This document shows positions 55,052-63,036 of a DNA stretch of 64,000 bases, piece by piece (position 1 is the first letter of the stretch; each line of letters begins with the position of its first letter). The translations under genes were made by a program, and so were the position numbers. The notes beneath the pieces were generated by a model that saw only the letters and a list, made by a program, of their open reading frames with translations, was not told where the DNA came from and searched no databases. Origin of the DNA: Vibrio harveyi NBRC 15634 = ATCC 14126 = KCTC 12724 (lineage in GTDB: Bacteria; Pseudomonadota; Gammaproteobacteria; Enterobacterales; Vibrionaceae); NCBI RefSeq assembly GCF_001591145.1, contig NZ_BCUF01000015.1, positions 1 through 64,000 on the forward strand, written 5' to 3'.

Positions 55052-56275
55052 ATGAAAAAATTAGCGCTTGTAGCGGCAGTGGGTTTGGCATTATCAGGTT
55101 GTGGTGGGTCTGGAGGTAGCGATAACTCTACAACTCAACCTGCAGCGAAACCAAGTGCAGCTATCGGTACCGTAGAGTCTGTAAGTAGTGAAAACAGTTC
55201 AATCACAGTAAATGGCTACACTTACCGAGTATCAGAAGTTATGTATGGTGGTAAACAAACCAACCTTGCTTCGGTGAAGCCTAACATGATGGTTCAAGTT
55301 GGTTCTGGTCAGGAAAAATCGTCTAGTGCACCCGTTGTTGTAACACTAGAACCAACCATGACTGGTCACATTAAGATCATCGACAAAAACGCGGGCAAGT
55401 TCACCATCAATGGTTTTGAACTTGTCTATCCAGAACTCATTAACTCTGATATTGACAGTGGTGACTGGGTAATGGTGTCGTCTCTACCTGCGGCGAACAA
55501 CCAATACAAAGTACTTTCAGTCGTAAAATTTGAAACCAGCTTGTCTGATCAAGATGAAGTTGAAGGTCGAATTTCAAGCATTGACCTTAATAAGAAAGAA
55601 TTCAAACTTGGTGCAAATGTGACTGTCGCTTATGACCGCATTGCGGATCTACAAGTGGGTCAATGGGTGGAAGCAGAAGGCTCTTTCAATGGCAACGTTT
55701 TTCATGCCTCGTTAGTTGAAGTTGAAAGCTACAACCAACTACAAGGAGAAAATGATGTTGAAGGCATCGTCACTTGGGTAAACCAAGACCAGAGCGCCTT
55801 CGAGCTTAACTACCGCGGAACATTTATCATTGATGGCAAAACTTGCTTCCAAAATGATGATGACGCACCTTGTAACCCAGCGTTGATCGCCAATCTAGCC
55901 GTCGGCTCTGAAGTTGAAGTGACTTCTGTCATGGGAACATTGAACACCCCGGTTGCAACTCATGTCGAGTTTGAAAAGCCAGACTGGGCAGATGATAACG
56001 AAGAAGATTGGAACGTTAATGAGTTCGAATGTTCTGGCTGGGTAGCAAACCACAAAATTAATGGCGTGGACACCGCAACTTTCGACATCGATCATTGTTG
56101 GAATGATTTAAACCAAACTATCGATAACTCTAGCGTGGTCGTAAATAGCAAAACAATGTTTGAAGATGGTCTGTCATTTTCAAACATCGCAAATAAACAT
56201 GTAGAAGTTGAAGGTACTATCATCAACAACACAAATGTTGCACTTGAGATTGAGCCTTTGGAATCTGACGACTAA
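55052..56275 (+). CDS. DUF5666-type lipoprotein
   Basis: A 407-residue lipoprotein with lipobox ALSGC (lipidated Cys at 17) and a Gly/Ser-rich linker. It contains several repeats of a small beta-barrel unit, roughly G-x-I/V-x-x-I/V-(10)-F-x-(I/L)-(15)-V-x-V-(10)-V-x-x-x-x-F-E (for example EGRISSIDLNKKEFKLGANV and VEGIVTWVNQDQSAFEL), the DUF5666 pattern. Four cysteines late in the protein may form disulfides. Probably surface or periplasmic; role unknown. It is divergent from a two-component system that may regulate it. Confidence 0.78.
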   Translation: MKKLALVAAVGLALSGCGGSGGSDNSTTQPAAKPSAAIGTVESVSSENSSITVNGYTYRVSEVMYGGKQTNLASVKPNMMVQVGSGQEKSSSAPVVVTLEPTMTGHIKIIDKNAGKFTINGFELVYPELINSDIDSGDWVMVSSLPAANNQYKVLSVVKFETSLSDQDEVEGRISSIDLNKKEFKLGANVTVAYDRIADLQVGQWVEAEGSFNGNVFHASLVEVESYNQLQGENDVEGIVTWVNQDQSAFELNYRGTFIIDGKTCFQNDDDAPCNPALIANLAVGSEVEVTSVMGTLNTPVATHVEFEKPDWADDNEEDWNVNEFECSGWVANHKINGVDTATFDIDHCWNDLNQTIDNSSVVVNSKTMFEDGLSFSNIANKHVEVEGTIINNTNVALEIEPLESDD

Positions 56276-56302
56276 GTCGAAATAAGTACAACAAACACAA
56301 CT

Positions 56303-56332
56303 AAGAAGCACCGCCTTTGTGGTGCTTCTTCC
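56303..56332 (+). terminator. Intrinsic terminator
   Basis: AAGAAGCACC and GGTGCTTCTT, perfect 10-bp stem, 8-nt loop, pyrimidine-rich tail; 28 bp past the lipoprotein stop. Confidence 0.8.
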
Positions 56333-56399
56333 CTCTCTCGTATCGTCTTTTCTTTTCAATTTTTACAACAGATACGTATGACCAAATGAGGGATTAATA

Positions 56400-56735
56400 A
56401 TGCGTAAAATGACACTACCTCTAATTATGCTTTTCGGTGCTTGTATTTCAGCAAGCAGTTTCGCGGCAACAAACAACGATAATACATCAGAGCTATTAGA
56501 GTCTTTTGAGTGCACAGGCTTAGTAAACAGTTACGACGCAAACTCCCGAACTTTCGTGCTTGCTTGCCAAAACGATCATGGACCAGAATTCCAAACCAAA
56601 ACGGTTGTGATTGATACCAATACTCAGCTTAATGGCGTACAAGAAGCGAACTTAGACGGTGCGACTATTGAAGTTGATGGTGTAGTTGTAAACGATCAAA
56701 ATATCGCAAGAGAAATCGAGGTCGCGAACGACTAA
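56400..56735 (+). CDS. Exported single DUF5666-like protein
   Basis: A 111-residue exported protein; signal peptide to about residue 23 (SSFA-AT). The mature part holds one beta-barrel unit resembling the C-terminal repeat of the preceding lipoprotein (FECTGLVNSYDANSRTFVLAC, then VEVDG-like IEVDGVVVNDQNIAREIE), including a Cys pair. It looks like a detached, duplicated module of the same family. A terminator separates it from the lipoprotein gene, so read-through or its own promoter is needed. Confidence 0.72.
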   Translation: MRKMTLPLIMLFGACISASSFAATNNDNTSELLESFECTGLVNSYDANSRTFVLACQNDHGPEFQTKTVVIDTNTQLNGVQEANLDGATIEVDGVVVNDQNIAREIEVAND

Positions 56736-56762
56736 GGCTCCGAAATTACAACAGAAACACAC

Positions 56763-56788
56763 AAGTGTCGCGTCTGCGGCACTTTTCT
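56763..56788 (+). terminator. Intrinsic terminator
   Basis: AAGTGTCGC and GCGGCACTT pair over 9 bp with one G-U, loop GTCT, then TTCTTT; 27 bp after the stop. Confidence 0.7.
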
Positions 56789-56852
56789 TTTCCTGCAAAC
56801 TCATATCACTCAGTTGCACTTAATCCATGTTGACATGAAGACGGTAACTGTA

Positions 56853-57149
56853 ATGAGCAAACGTAACCTTGCCCTACTTCTCCTCCTATTTGGCGCAACC
56901 TCTGCGGACGCTGGCGTATTGGACCCAGACTGTGACGCAGAAAAAGCAGCCAAAGCAACAGCCACTAAAGCGGTAGTGGGAGTCGGTGGTCGATGCACAC
57001 CAAAAGAAGCCTTAAAAGACAGCACGGTGGAAGCCGGTAAAGACGCGCTACCCGAGGAAGGACTTGCAGGTAAGGCCGTCGGCGCTGCAATGCCAGAGAA
57101 AGAGAAGAAACCTATTAAAAACACAACCAAGAAGATCATCACTGATTAA
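56853..57149 (+). CDS. Small exported protein of unknown function
   Basis: A 98-residue protein starting at MSKRNLALLLLLFGATSADA, a clear signal peptide with cleavage after about residue 20. The mature part is Ala/Lys-rich, with two cysteines (DPDCDAEK and GGRCTPKEA), and looks partly disordered. I do not recognise it. An in-frame ATG at 56835 is possible, but GAAGACGG favours 56853. Confidence 0.6.
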   Translation: MSKRNLALLLLLFGATSADAGVLDPDCDAEKAAKATATKAVVGVGGRCTPKEALKDSTVEAGKDALPEEGLAGKAVGAAMPEKEKKPIKNTTKKIITD

Positions 57150-57203
57150 TCGTCAGCCTGAAGTGAGTCGATTGGTGAAATATCGGTTTAGAGTAAATGA
57201 AAA

Positions 57204-57223
57204 GAGCGTCCATCTAGACGCTC
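57204..57223. terminator. Bidirectional hairpin
   Basis: GAGCGTC and GACGCTC, 7-bp perfect stem and 6-nt loop, followed on the plus strand by CTTTGTTTTTT; between convergent genes. Confidence 0.7.
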
Positions 57224-57246
57224 CTTTGTTTTTTCGTTCGCGATGC

Positions 57247-58287
57247 TTAAGCCACTTCCGCTTGACCAATCCAGTGGTAATGGTGGTTGGCTTTCTTACC
57301 GACTAAACCAAGTTTAGCTAGTTCTTCAAACACTTTGTCGACCTCTTCTGCCGAAAGTCTGAACTGCTTCGCCACCGCTTTTTTGGTGCAAGTAATTTGG
57401 TGACCTTTTAACGCGTCACTCACCTGCTCTAATAACGTTTTTGGCTCTTCTGGTTCAAGCTCTTGTTGCGCTTCAGGCTCGGCTTCCTCTTTGATATGAG
57501 GCAAGTATCCCGCTGGCTCTGGGTCAATATCTCGAACGTTTGCGAGCGTTATTCCGTCGTTACGACGGAAGAAATGGCGGAAGCGATTCTCTTCACCAAT
57601 CAAACCCACAAAGAAAGCAGCAAAGAAATCCAACAAGATAGATAAGAACACCACCAAGCCCAACTGCGCTTGAGAAGAGGTCGTTCCAAATGCTTTCGCT
57701 AAGCTGTCGATCAAACCAATCACCGAACCTTGCGCCACTGGCGGTAAGCTATCACGCTCTGTTGCTAAACGTTGTTGCTCTTCACGTAGCTTCTTGTTCT
57801 GCTCTTGAATGCGCGTTACGCCAGTTGCGATACGCTCCATCTCGATGTACTTTTGCGCCGCCATGTTGTTCAGTTCAATCTGCTTATCGATTGACGCAAT
57901 CTGACGGTTGTAGGCTTCCACTTTCGCTTGTTCTACAGAGATATGACTTTGGGCGCTGTTGGTCGCACTGTTGATGCCACCGATACTGCCGCCGATAGAA
58001 ATAGCGGCAAGCACCAAATAGAAAACTAACGCCGTTAGGGCTCCGGTGTAGTTTCTGTGTGCACGACGCTCACCGTATTCATACCAAGCGTAAAACTTGC
58101 CCGCTTCAAAGATGATTGCCAGACCGCCAAATAGCGCCTGCATCATTGGGTTTTCGTCAATCGACAAAAACAGTAAAAGAGAAAAAATAGTCGATGCTAA
58201 AATCGCAGCGCCAGTAAACGCGTACACGCTCACCATAGCAAATCGACCTTTAGGATATCGATATCCGATCTGTTGTTCGTATTTCAT
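57247..58287 (-). CDS. Unrecognised membrane protein with coiled coil and winged helix-like tail
   Basis: A 346-residue protein. Three hydrophobic segments near residues 17-45, 50-65 and 82-105 are followed by a coiled coil (about 110-185, rich in Q/E/R/K), a fourth helix (about 210-228), an acidic linker (255-285) and a C-terminal domain of about 60 residues (LLEQVSDALKGHQITCTKKAVAKQF...) with a winged-helix pattern. This resembles mobile-element proteins of the DUF4407/membrane-sensor type, but no family is certain. Monocistronic and divergent from the copper-related genes. Confidence 0.7.
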   Translation of the reverse strand: MKYEQQIGYRYPKGRFAMVSVYAFTGAAILASTIFSLLLFLSIDENPMMQALFGGLAIIFEAGKFYAWYEYGERRAHRNYTGALTALVFYLVLAAISIGGSIGGINSATNSAQSHISVEQAKVEAYNRQIASIDKQIELNNMAAQKYIEMERIATGVTRIQEQNKKLREEQQRLATERDSLPPVAQGSVIGLIDSLAKAFGTTSSQAQLGLVVFLSILLDFFAAFFVGLIGEENRFRHFFRRNDGITLANVRDIDPEPAGYLPHIKEEAEPEAQQELEPEEPKTLLEQVSDALKGHQITCTKKAVAKQFRLSAEEVDKVFEELAKLGLVGKKANHHYHWIGQAEVA

Positions 58288-58662
58288 TGGAGAAATTTCT
58301 TAAGATTCCGCAGCCCTTATGTGATGGGCGCTTCAAGCAACTACAAAGGTGCGGAGAATACCGTATCCTTTATTAAATTACTGTCATAATTCCGTTAATG
58401 GAAAACAAGTGAGGAATAGATAATCAGTTTGAATTGAATCAGTTCGATTCTAGCACGTAAAATCACCAACAAAATTCCTAAAATTCAGCCTACCAATGGA
58501 TTTAGAAGGCTACTAGATAACGACATTTGCGATTTCGGTTCTCAGAACAAATAACCACAAAACAAATAAAACACACTCACATCACCATTTTATAAACTTA
58601 TAGTTACAAATTATTGTTCGTTTGTTAGTATCGCCGCGTTAAAAATCTCACTATCGAGTCGC
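58288..58662. other. Divergent intergenic region
   Basis: 375 bp, AT-rich, between the coiled-coil membrane protein and the DUF2946-like gene. It must contain both promoters. No clear copper (CueR) dyad, Zur box or small ORF is seen. Confidence 0.4.
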
Positions 58663-59124
58663 ATGGATATACTCAGAATACAGCAAGGAAAACAGACACT
58701 AAGCGCTATCACGATCATTATCGCTGTGCTGTTTCAACTGTACCTAACGTCGACTGCGGCACTAAACCCTACGCAAATCCACAGCGAAAATTGGCTAAAC
58801 CAAGTTCAAGATGAAAAGGTGTTGCTGTGTACCGCTGATGGCTTTAAATGGGTGGATATTAACGAACTGATTGAAGCCAACGCACTGCCCAATTCTGAAT
58901 TTGTTCAAGACCTTAATCTGCATGATGGATTTCAATTTGAGTGTCCGTTATTGCAAGCAGCGCAATTCTTTATTTCTATCGCGCTAGGACTTTATCTTGC
59001 TACGCTTTCTTGGTTAAGGCGCACTAAGAACACGCTCATACATTACCAATTCGCGATTTGTGGCAAACAAGTCTATAAACACGTCGCACCAAAACAATCA
59101 CCGCCTTGTGCTTTCCTCGCCTAA
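58663..59124 (+). CDS. Membrane protein, possibly DUF2946-like
   Basis: A 153-residue protein with a hydrophobic N-terminal helix (about 14-34), a periplasmic-type stretch with two cysteines (VLLCTADGF and FECPLLQAA) and a second helix (about 100-118). A pattern of LC-T-A-x-G then C-P-x-x followed by a membrane helix is reminiscent of DUF2946 proteins, which accompany copper genes. The PCu(A)C chaperone gene starts 85 bp downstream on the same strand, supporting a copper link. Assignment is tentative. Confidence 0.6.
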   Translation: MDILRIQQGKQTLSAITIIIAVLFQLYLTSTAALNPTQIHSENWLNQVQDEKVLLCTADGFKWVDINELIEANALPNSEFVQDLNLHDGFQFECPLLQAAQFFISIALGLYLATLSWLRRTKNTLIHYQFAICGKQVYKHVAPKQSPPCAFLA

Positions 59125-59209
59125 TGCTCTGCATGTGGCACACGAAAACAACTATTAAGCCGATCGGACTTTCGAATCGGAGAAGCCAAATTTCATAAGG
59201 AAAACACTA

Positions 59210-59686
59210 ATGCTTAAAACAATCAAAACCACAGCTATCGCTCTTGTCGCTTTATTTGCAAGCCCACTCAGCCTTGCTCACGAATACGAAGCAGGCAAGA
59301 TTCACATCGATCATCCTTGGAGCCGTGAAGCGCCACCAAATGCACCAGTAATTGGCGGTTTCTTCCAGCTAAGTAACCTAGGTGACGTCGACGACGCACT
59401 GATTGCGGCTTCGACACCGATTGCTGACCGTGTGGAAATTCATACTCACACGAAAGAAGACGGCATGATGAAGATGATTAAGATTGATGAAGTCGTGGTA
59501 GAGCCTCAGCAGAAAGTGGAATTCAAGCCAGGCAGCTTCCATCTCATGATCTTCAACCCAACCCAAACGCTAAAAGAAGGCGACCGTTTCCCTGTGACTT
59601 TGACGTTCAAAAAAGCAGGTAAAGTGGAAGTAGAAATGGCGGTTGAGAAGAAAGACCACATGGAGAAGCACACGCACCACCATTAA
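59210..59686 (+). CDS. Periplasmic copper chaperone PCu(A)C
   Basis: A 158-residue exported protein; signal peptide to about residue 23 (SLA-HE). PCu(A)C proteins bind Cu(I) and deliver it to cytochrome oxidase. The H-M ligands are visible: HTHTKEDGMMKM and the later FHLMIF, in the order of the H(M)x10Mx21HxM motif. The C terminus ends in a His-rich tail (HMEKHTHHH) that may add a Cu(II) site. Start is preceded by AAGGAA. Ends at a strong terminator. Confidence 0.92.
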   Translation: MLKTIKTTAIALVALFASPLSLAHEYEAGKIHIDHPWSREAPPNAPVIGGFFQLSNLGDVDDALIAASTPIADRVEIHTHTKEDGMMKMIKIDEVVVEPQQKVEFKPGSFHLMIFNPTQTLKEGDRFPVTLTFKKAGKVEVEMAVEKKDHMEKHTHHH

Positions 59687-59698
59687 TCGCCTAAACGA

Positions 59699-59727
59699 AA
59701 AGAGCCCGCTACTTCAGCGGGCTCTTT
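59699..59727 (+). terminator. Intrinsic terminator
   Basis: AAAGAGCCCGCT and AGCGGGCTCTTT form a perfect 12-bp stem with a 5-nt loop, then CTCTTTT. Confidence 0.92.
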
Positions 59728-59820
59728 CTCTTTTGGTACCTATGATTCTAGCCGTGTGCACCTTTGGTTGTACTGATGTGCACTTTAGAGATTCCCTACT
59801 CGTTCGTTCCTCGCTCAGTC

Positions 59821-61173
59821 TTACTGAAAGCAAACCTCTGCCCAGCGCGCTAGACCAGCAGTGACCGAACCAAAGTAGTTGCCACTCACCACTGGAATGT
59901 TTGGCAATACTGTCTGCACTGCATCACGCAAAATAGGTGAACGTGCCGAACCGCCCGTCATAAAGATCGCATCCGGCTTCACGCCCGCTTGCTCTACCGC
60001 TTCAGTAACCAAAGCCGTCATCTTGTTCTTTGGTGATTCAATTGCTTCAATCATCTCATCACGTTGAACATCGACTTCAATCAACTCAGACAACAAGTTA
60101 ATGCCCGCACGGTAAGACGCTTGGTCAGACAACGCGACTTTGGCTTCTTCTGCGCGACGCACGATGTTGTAGCCCAGTGATTCGTGGTAAACCTCTAGCA
60201 AACGAGCCAGCTTCTCAGGCTCTTGCGCTTGCTTGTGCAGCAGTTTCAACGCCGATAAGTTTTCACGTGAGTAGAAATCGCTCTGCGCTTCCACATTGTT
60301 GATCGCAATTGGGTTCCAGAACTGCGTGGTTGGCATCATGATGCCCGATTCCATCTTGCTCTCCATACCGAATGGGAACATCAGTTGTTTGAACGCCAAG
60401 GCGATATCCAAATCGTTACCACCAATACGCTGACCACTGTGCGCCAACAGACTTGCTGTACGGTCGGCTTTACCTCGCCAAGATGGTCCCATCTCAATCA
60501 AAGAACAGTCTGTCGTACCACCACCGATATCAACCACCAGAATGGTTTTATCTTCGGTTAGCGTTGCTTCGTATTCCAGACCTGCCGCTACCGGCTCAAA
60601 TTGGAATTCGATGTTCTGAAAACCAGCACGTTTTGCTGCTCTTAAAAGAATGCCTTCCGCTTGAATGTTTGCCGTCTCACCACCACGACCGTGGAAGTTG
60701 ATCGGACGACCAATCACTGCATCAGTAATAATTTGCTGCGCGCTGTTCTCTGCTTGCGATTTGATGTTGTCCATCATGGCGCAAACCAGATCTTCAAAGA
60801 AACTCAGCTGAACATCACGCAGACCAGAAGCACCGAGGAAAGACTTTGGGGACTTCACGTAATAGATATCGCGAGGATCTTCCAAGTAGCGATTCAATGC
60901 CGCTTGACCAAACGCCATGTCTTCTGGCTCAAGTTCAATGCTTTCTTCACGATTAAGGTTGATCGCGCGACGCAAAACCTGCTCACCAACCTGATCGAAA
61001 GGTTTGATGCTGCGATGTCGGAACAAGTGTTCAGACACCGATTCACGCGTTGGTGCAGCAAGGGTGGAAGGAATGTAAGGGCTATTCCCTTCAAGGTTTA
61101 AAAGCTGCGGTTCACCTTGTTCCATTTTCGCCACCGAACAGTTCGCGGTGCCGTAGTCAAAGCCGATATACAT
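59821..61173 (-). CDS. yegD: Hsp70-like protein YegD
   Basis: A 450-residue cytoplasmic protein consisting only of the Hsp70/actin-type ATPase domain, the usual length of YegD. Phosphate-1 motif MYIGFDYGTANCSV at the N terminus, phosphate-2 VVDIGGGTTDCSL near 205, adenosine motif MTGGSARSPIL near 418. The substrate-binding half of DnaK is absent. Cellular role unknown. The ATG at 61173 follows AGGAC; the GTG/ATG 12 bp upstream is less likely. Confidence 0.92.
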   Translation of the reverse strand: MYIGFDYGTANCSVAKMEQGEPQLLNLEGNSPYIPSTLAAPTRESVSEHLFRHRSIKPFDQVGEQVLRRAINLNREESIELEPEDMAFGQAALNRYLEDPRDIYYVKSPKSFLGASGLRDVQLSFFEDLVCAMMDNIKSQAENSAQQIITDAVIGRPINFHGRGGETANIQAEGILLRAAKRAGFQNIEFQFEPVAAGLEYEATLTEDKTILVVDIGGGTTDCSLIEMGPSWRGKADRTASLLAHSGQRIGGNDLDIALAFKQLMFPFGMESKMESGIMMPTTQFWNPIAINNVEAQSDFYSRENLSALKLLHKQAQEPEKLARLLEVYHESLGYNIVRRAEEAKVALSDQASYRAGINLLSELIEVDVQRDEMIEAIESPKNKMTALVTEAVEQAGVKPDAIFMTGGSARSPILRDAVQTVLPNIPVVSGNYFGSVTAGLARWAEVCFQ

Positions 61174-61259
61174 AAGTCCTCCCACTGACGAAAAAAGGTC
61201 GGCAATCCTACCTCAACCTCAGTGGAATTACTACCGCAACTCAATGAAATAAGTGGCGC

Positions 61260-61886
61260 TTACTCTTTCTCGGCAGGTTCTTTCTTCATTGATGGCAACA
61301 CAACCGCAAGCAACAAAGCCAACAGCAGAAATACCGGAGTGAGCGTAAGCCCATGCCAAATAGAGTATCCGTCGTGGAACAACCAAAAAATGCCGACAGT
61401 CAGCAGGTATGCAAAGTAACTGCAGAACACCAAACTAATCGCAACGAAGCGCGTGCGATTGATGATTAAGATTCGCACCAAATACTGGCTCATGATCCCC
61501 GCGCAGTGCACCGCCATTTGCCAATTAATGATGAAACACGCCAGTGCGACGAACCCAGATATTACCAAGGCATCGTGCGTGTTGAGAATGAAGTAGCTGC
61601 CAAAGCGACTGATGATGACGGAGTAATCGCCCTCGTACACTATCGACCATGATATGGCGTTTGCCGCAGCGACAAAATTGGCAAAATAAGCGATGGCATA
61701 GAAGGTAGTTTGAGAGCTGAATGGCTGAAAGACTTCGGAGCAATAGCCCTGCCATTCTTTTTGATTTGACGTAGGTCCGACCCAGTTACGTTTTTTGTTC
61801 GGCACTCGCTCTGCAAACGCAGGACCGTTACGAAACAACAACCAGAAAATATACAGCGCAAGTGCTACTAAGAGTATTGTAAGCAT
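61260..61886 (-). CDS. Integral membrane protein, unknown
   Basis: A 208-residue protein with about five hydrophobic helices (near 2-17, 62-84, 104-124, 145-163 and 178-196) and no family I recognise. RBS GGAGGGG just before ATG. It lies 86 bp upstream of yegD on the same strand, so the two may be co-transcribed. Confidence 0.65.
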   Translation of the reverse strand: MLTILLVALALYIFWLLFRNGPAFAERVPNKKRNWVGPTSNQKEWQGYCSEVFQPFSSQTTFYAIAYFANFVAAANAISWSIVYEGDYSVIISRFGSYFILNTHDALVISGFVALACFIINWQMAVHCAGIMSQYLVRILIINRTRFVAISLVFCSYFAYLLTVGIFWLFHDGYSIWHGLTLTPVFLLLALLLAVVLPSMKKEPAEKE

Positions 61887-62009
61887 ACCCTTTCCCCTCC
61901 AGAAATGTCCTTTTCCACTGCCAATGGCGTTGGGGTCGTAAACTGCACTTCCCTGTTTTTGTGCTTAATCTTGTTTTAACGCATTGTTAAACATCATAAA
62001 TATAATCAA

Positions 62010-62039
62010 AACGGCAGTGACGACTTTATCACTACCGTT
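62010..62039 (-). terminator. Terminator after DOPA dioxygenase-like gene
   Basis: AACGGTAGTGA and TCACTGCCGTT (minus strand) form an 11-bp stem with one G-U-type pair, 8-nt loop, then TTGATT; 83 bp past the stop. Confidence 0.65.
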
Positions 62040-62122
62040 ATTAAGGTTTAGCACACGATGGACGGAATTGCTGAATCTGGATAGACCAAACAGGAGGGAA
62101 AGAAACGGTCTACCCAAACGAA

Positions 62123-62443
62123 TTATGCTTCGAGCTTTTCTTCAAACACGCCAAGCTCACGACCTAACCAAATCGCACGCTCGGTATGATCACGCAGCTC
62201 GTTGTCACTGACTGGATGAATCAAAACCGAAAAACCGCCACGAATAGTATCAAGCCATGCGATAAACTCATCACTTATCGATTCAACATGTAGCTCAAAC
62301 ATCGGCATCTTATGTGGACCAACCAACTTGCACACTAAAGGGAAAACGCGCAAAACATCTTGGCGTTCTTGACGAATGATCTCATTCAAGGCTTGAGCTT
62401 TATCCTGCTGCTGAAGCGGGAAGTAAACATGAATGTGGTACAT
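62123..62443 (-). CDS. DOPA 4,5-dioxygenase family protein
   Basis: A 106-residue single-domain protein. The family pattern is visible: YHIHVYF at the N terminus (HxH metal-site region), VGPHKMPMFELHV in the middle, RGGFSVLIHPVSDNELRDHT near the end. Fungal homologues open the catechol ring of DOPA using iron; bacterial members have unproved substrates. The ATG at 62443 with GGAGAA upstream is preferred to a start 51 bp earlier. Monocistronic. Confidence 0.82.
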   Translation of the reverse strand: MYHIHVYFPLQQQDKAQALNEIIRQERQDVLRVFPLVCKLVGPHKMPMFELHVESISDEFIAWLDTIRGGFSVLIHPVSDNELRDHTERAIWLGRELGVFEEKLEA

Positions 62444-63036
62444 AACTTCTCCATGCGTATCACTGACTTTCATTAGTCGCCACACTACCTTCATTCAACT
62501 ATCGAGGGAAGCGACAAATTCAAATCTATCGTCAAAGCGTGACGGAGAGATTAACGTGTTACTAGATCTGCGCGAATATGGTTGATAAATCACTCAACCT
62601 GTCGAATTTTACAGCATAATTTTATTACAAATTTCCTGTCAAACTCAGTGATTCCCTTCAACTTCGAAAACGTACAATTCAAAAAAGCAGTGTTTTATCC
62701 TAGAAAAATACGGTGTAAGCGAAACTTTACTGTGGATTACAACTCAAATTAAAGCATAATTTAACAATTTGTTTACACTTACTGTATCTGGTTATACCAA
62801 GATTCATCACTGGATTAGGCGGTGTAAACAGCAGTAATAAATGACGCCTTGTGTTTTACCAGAACACACTTTTGTTAGAGAGACGAGCACCAAAAGCGTC
62901 GATAACTATCAAAACAACTGCAATCCTAGGTATGACCTTTTGCGCTGATATCAAAGCCTGAGTACCCATACAGGCTGAGATCGAAACAATGAGCAGCTGC
63001 AGTCCAAAAGACCCGCAGCGTCAAAAGGAGCTTGAG
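62444..63036. other. Long divergent intergenic region
   Basis: 593 bp, AT-rich in its left half, between the dioxygenase-like gene and the E1 alpha gene. It contains the PdhR/FadR-like operator at 62789-62799 and a hairpin with AGCCTG/CAGGCT arms (62955-62976) about 60 bp before the E1 ATG, perhaps part of a leader. I find no convincing ORF. Confidence 0.5.
62789..62799. promoter_or_regulatory. PdhR/FadR-type operator
   Basis: TGGTTATACCA matches the GntR/FadR-subfamily pattern TGGT-N3-ACCA exactly, flanked by near-symmetrical ATC and AGAT. It lies about 238 bp upstream of a 2-oxoacid dehydrogenase gene, the kind of target controlled by PdhR-like repressors. Confidence 0.5.

Noticed and set aside
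62955..62990. Possible TPP riboswitch (GGCTGAGAT word upstream of a ThDP enzyme)
   Set aside because: Only the short CUGAGA-like word is present; the second conserved helix sequence and the ACCUGAU segment are missing.
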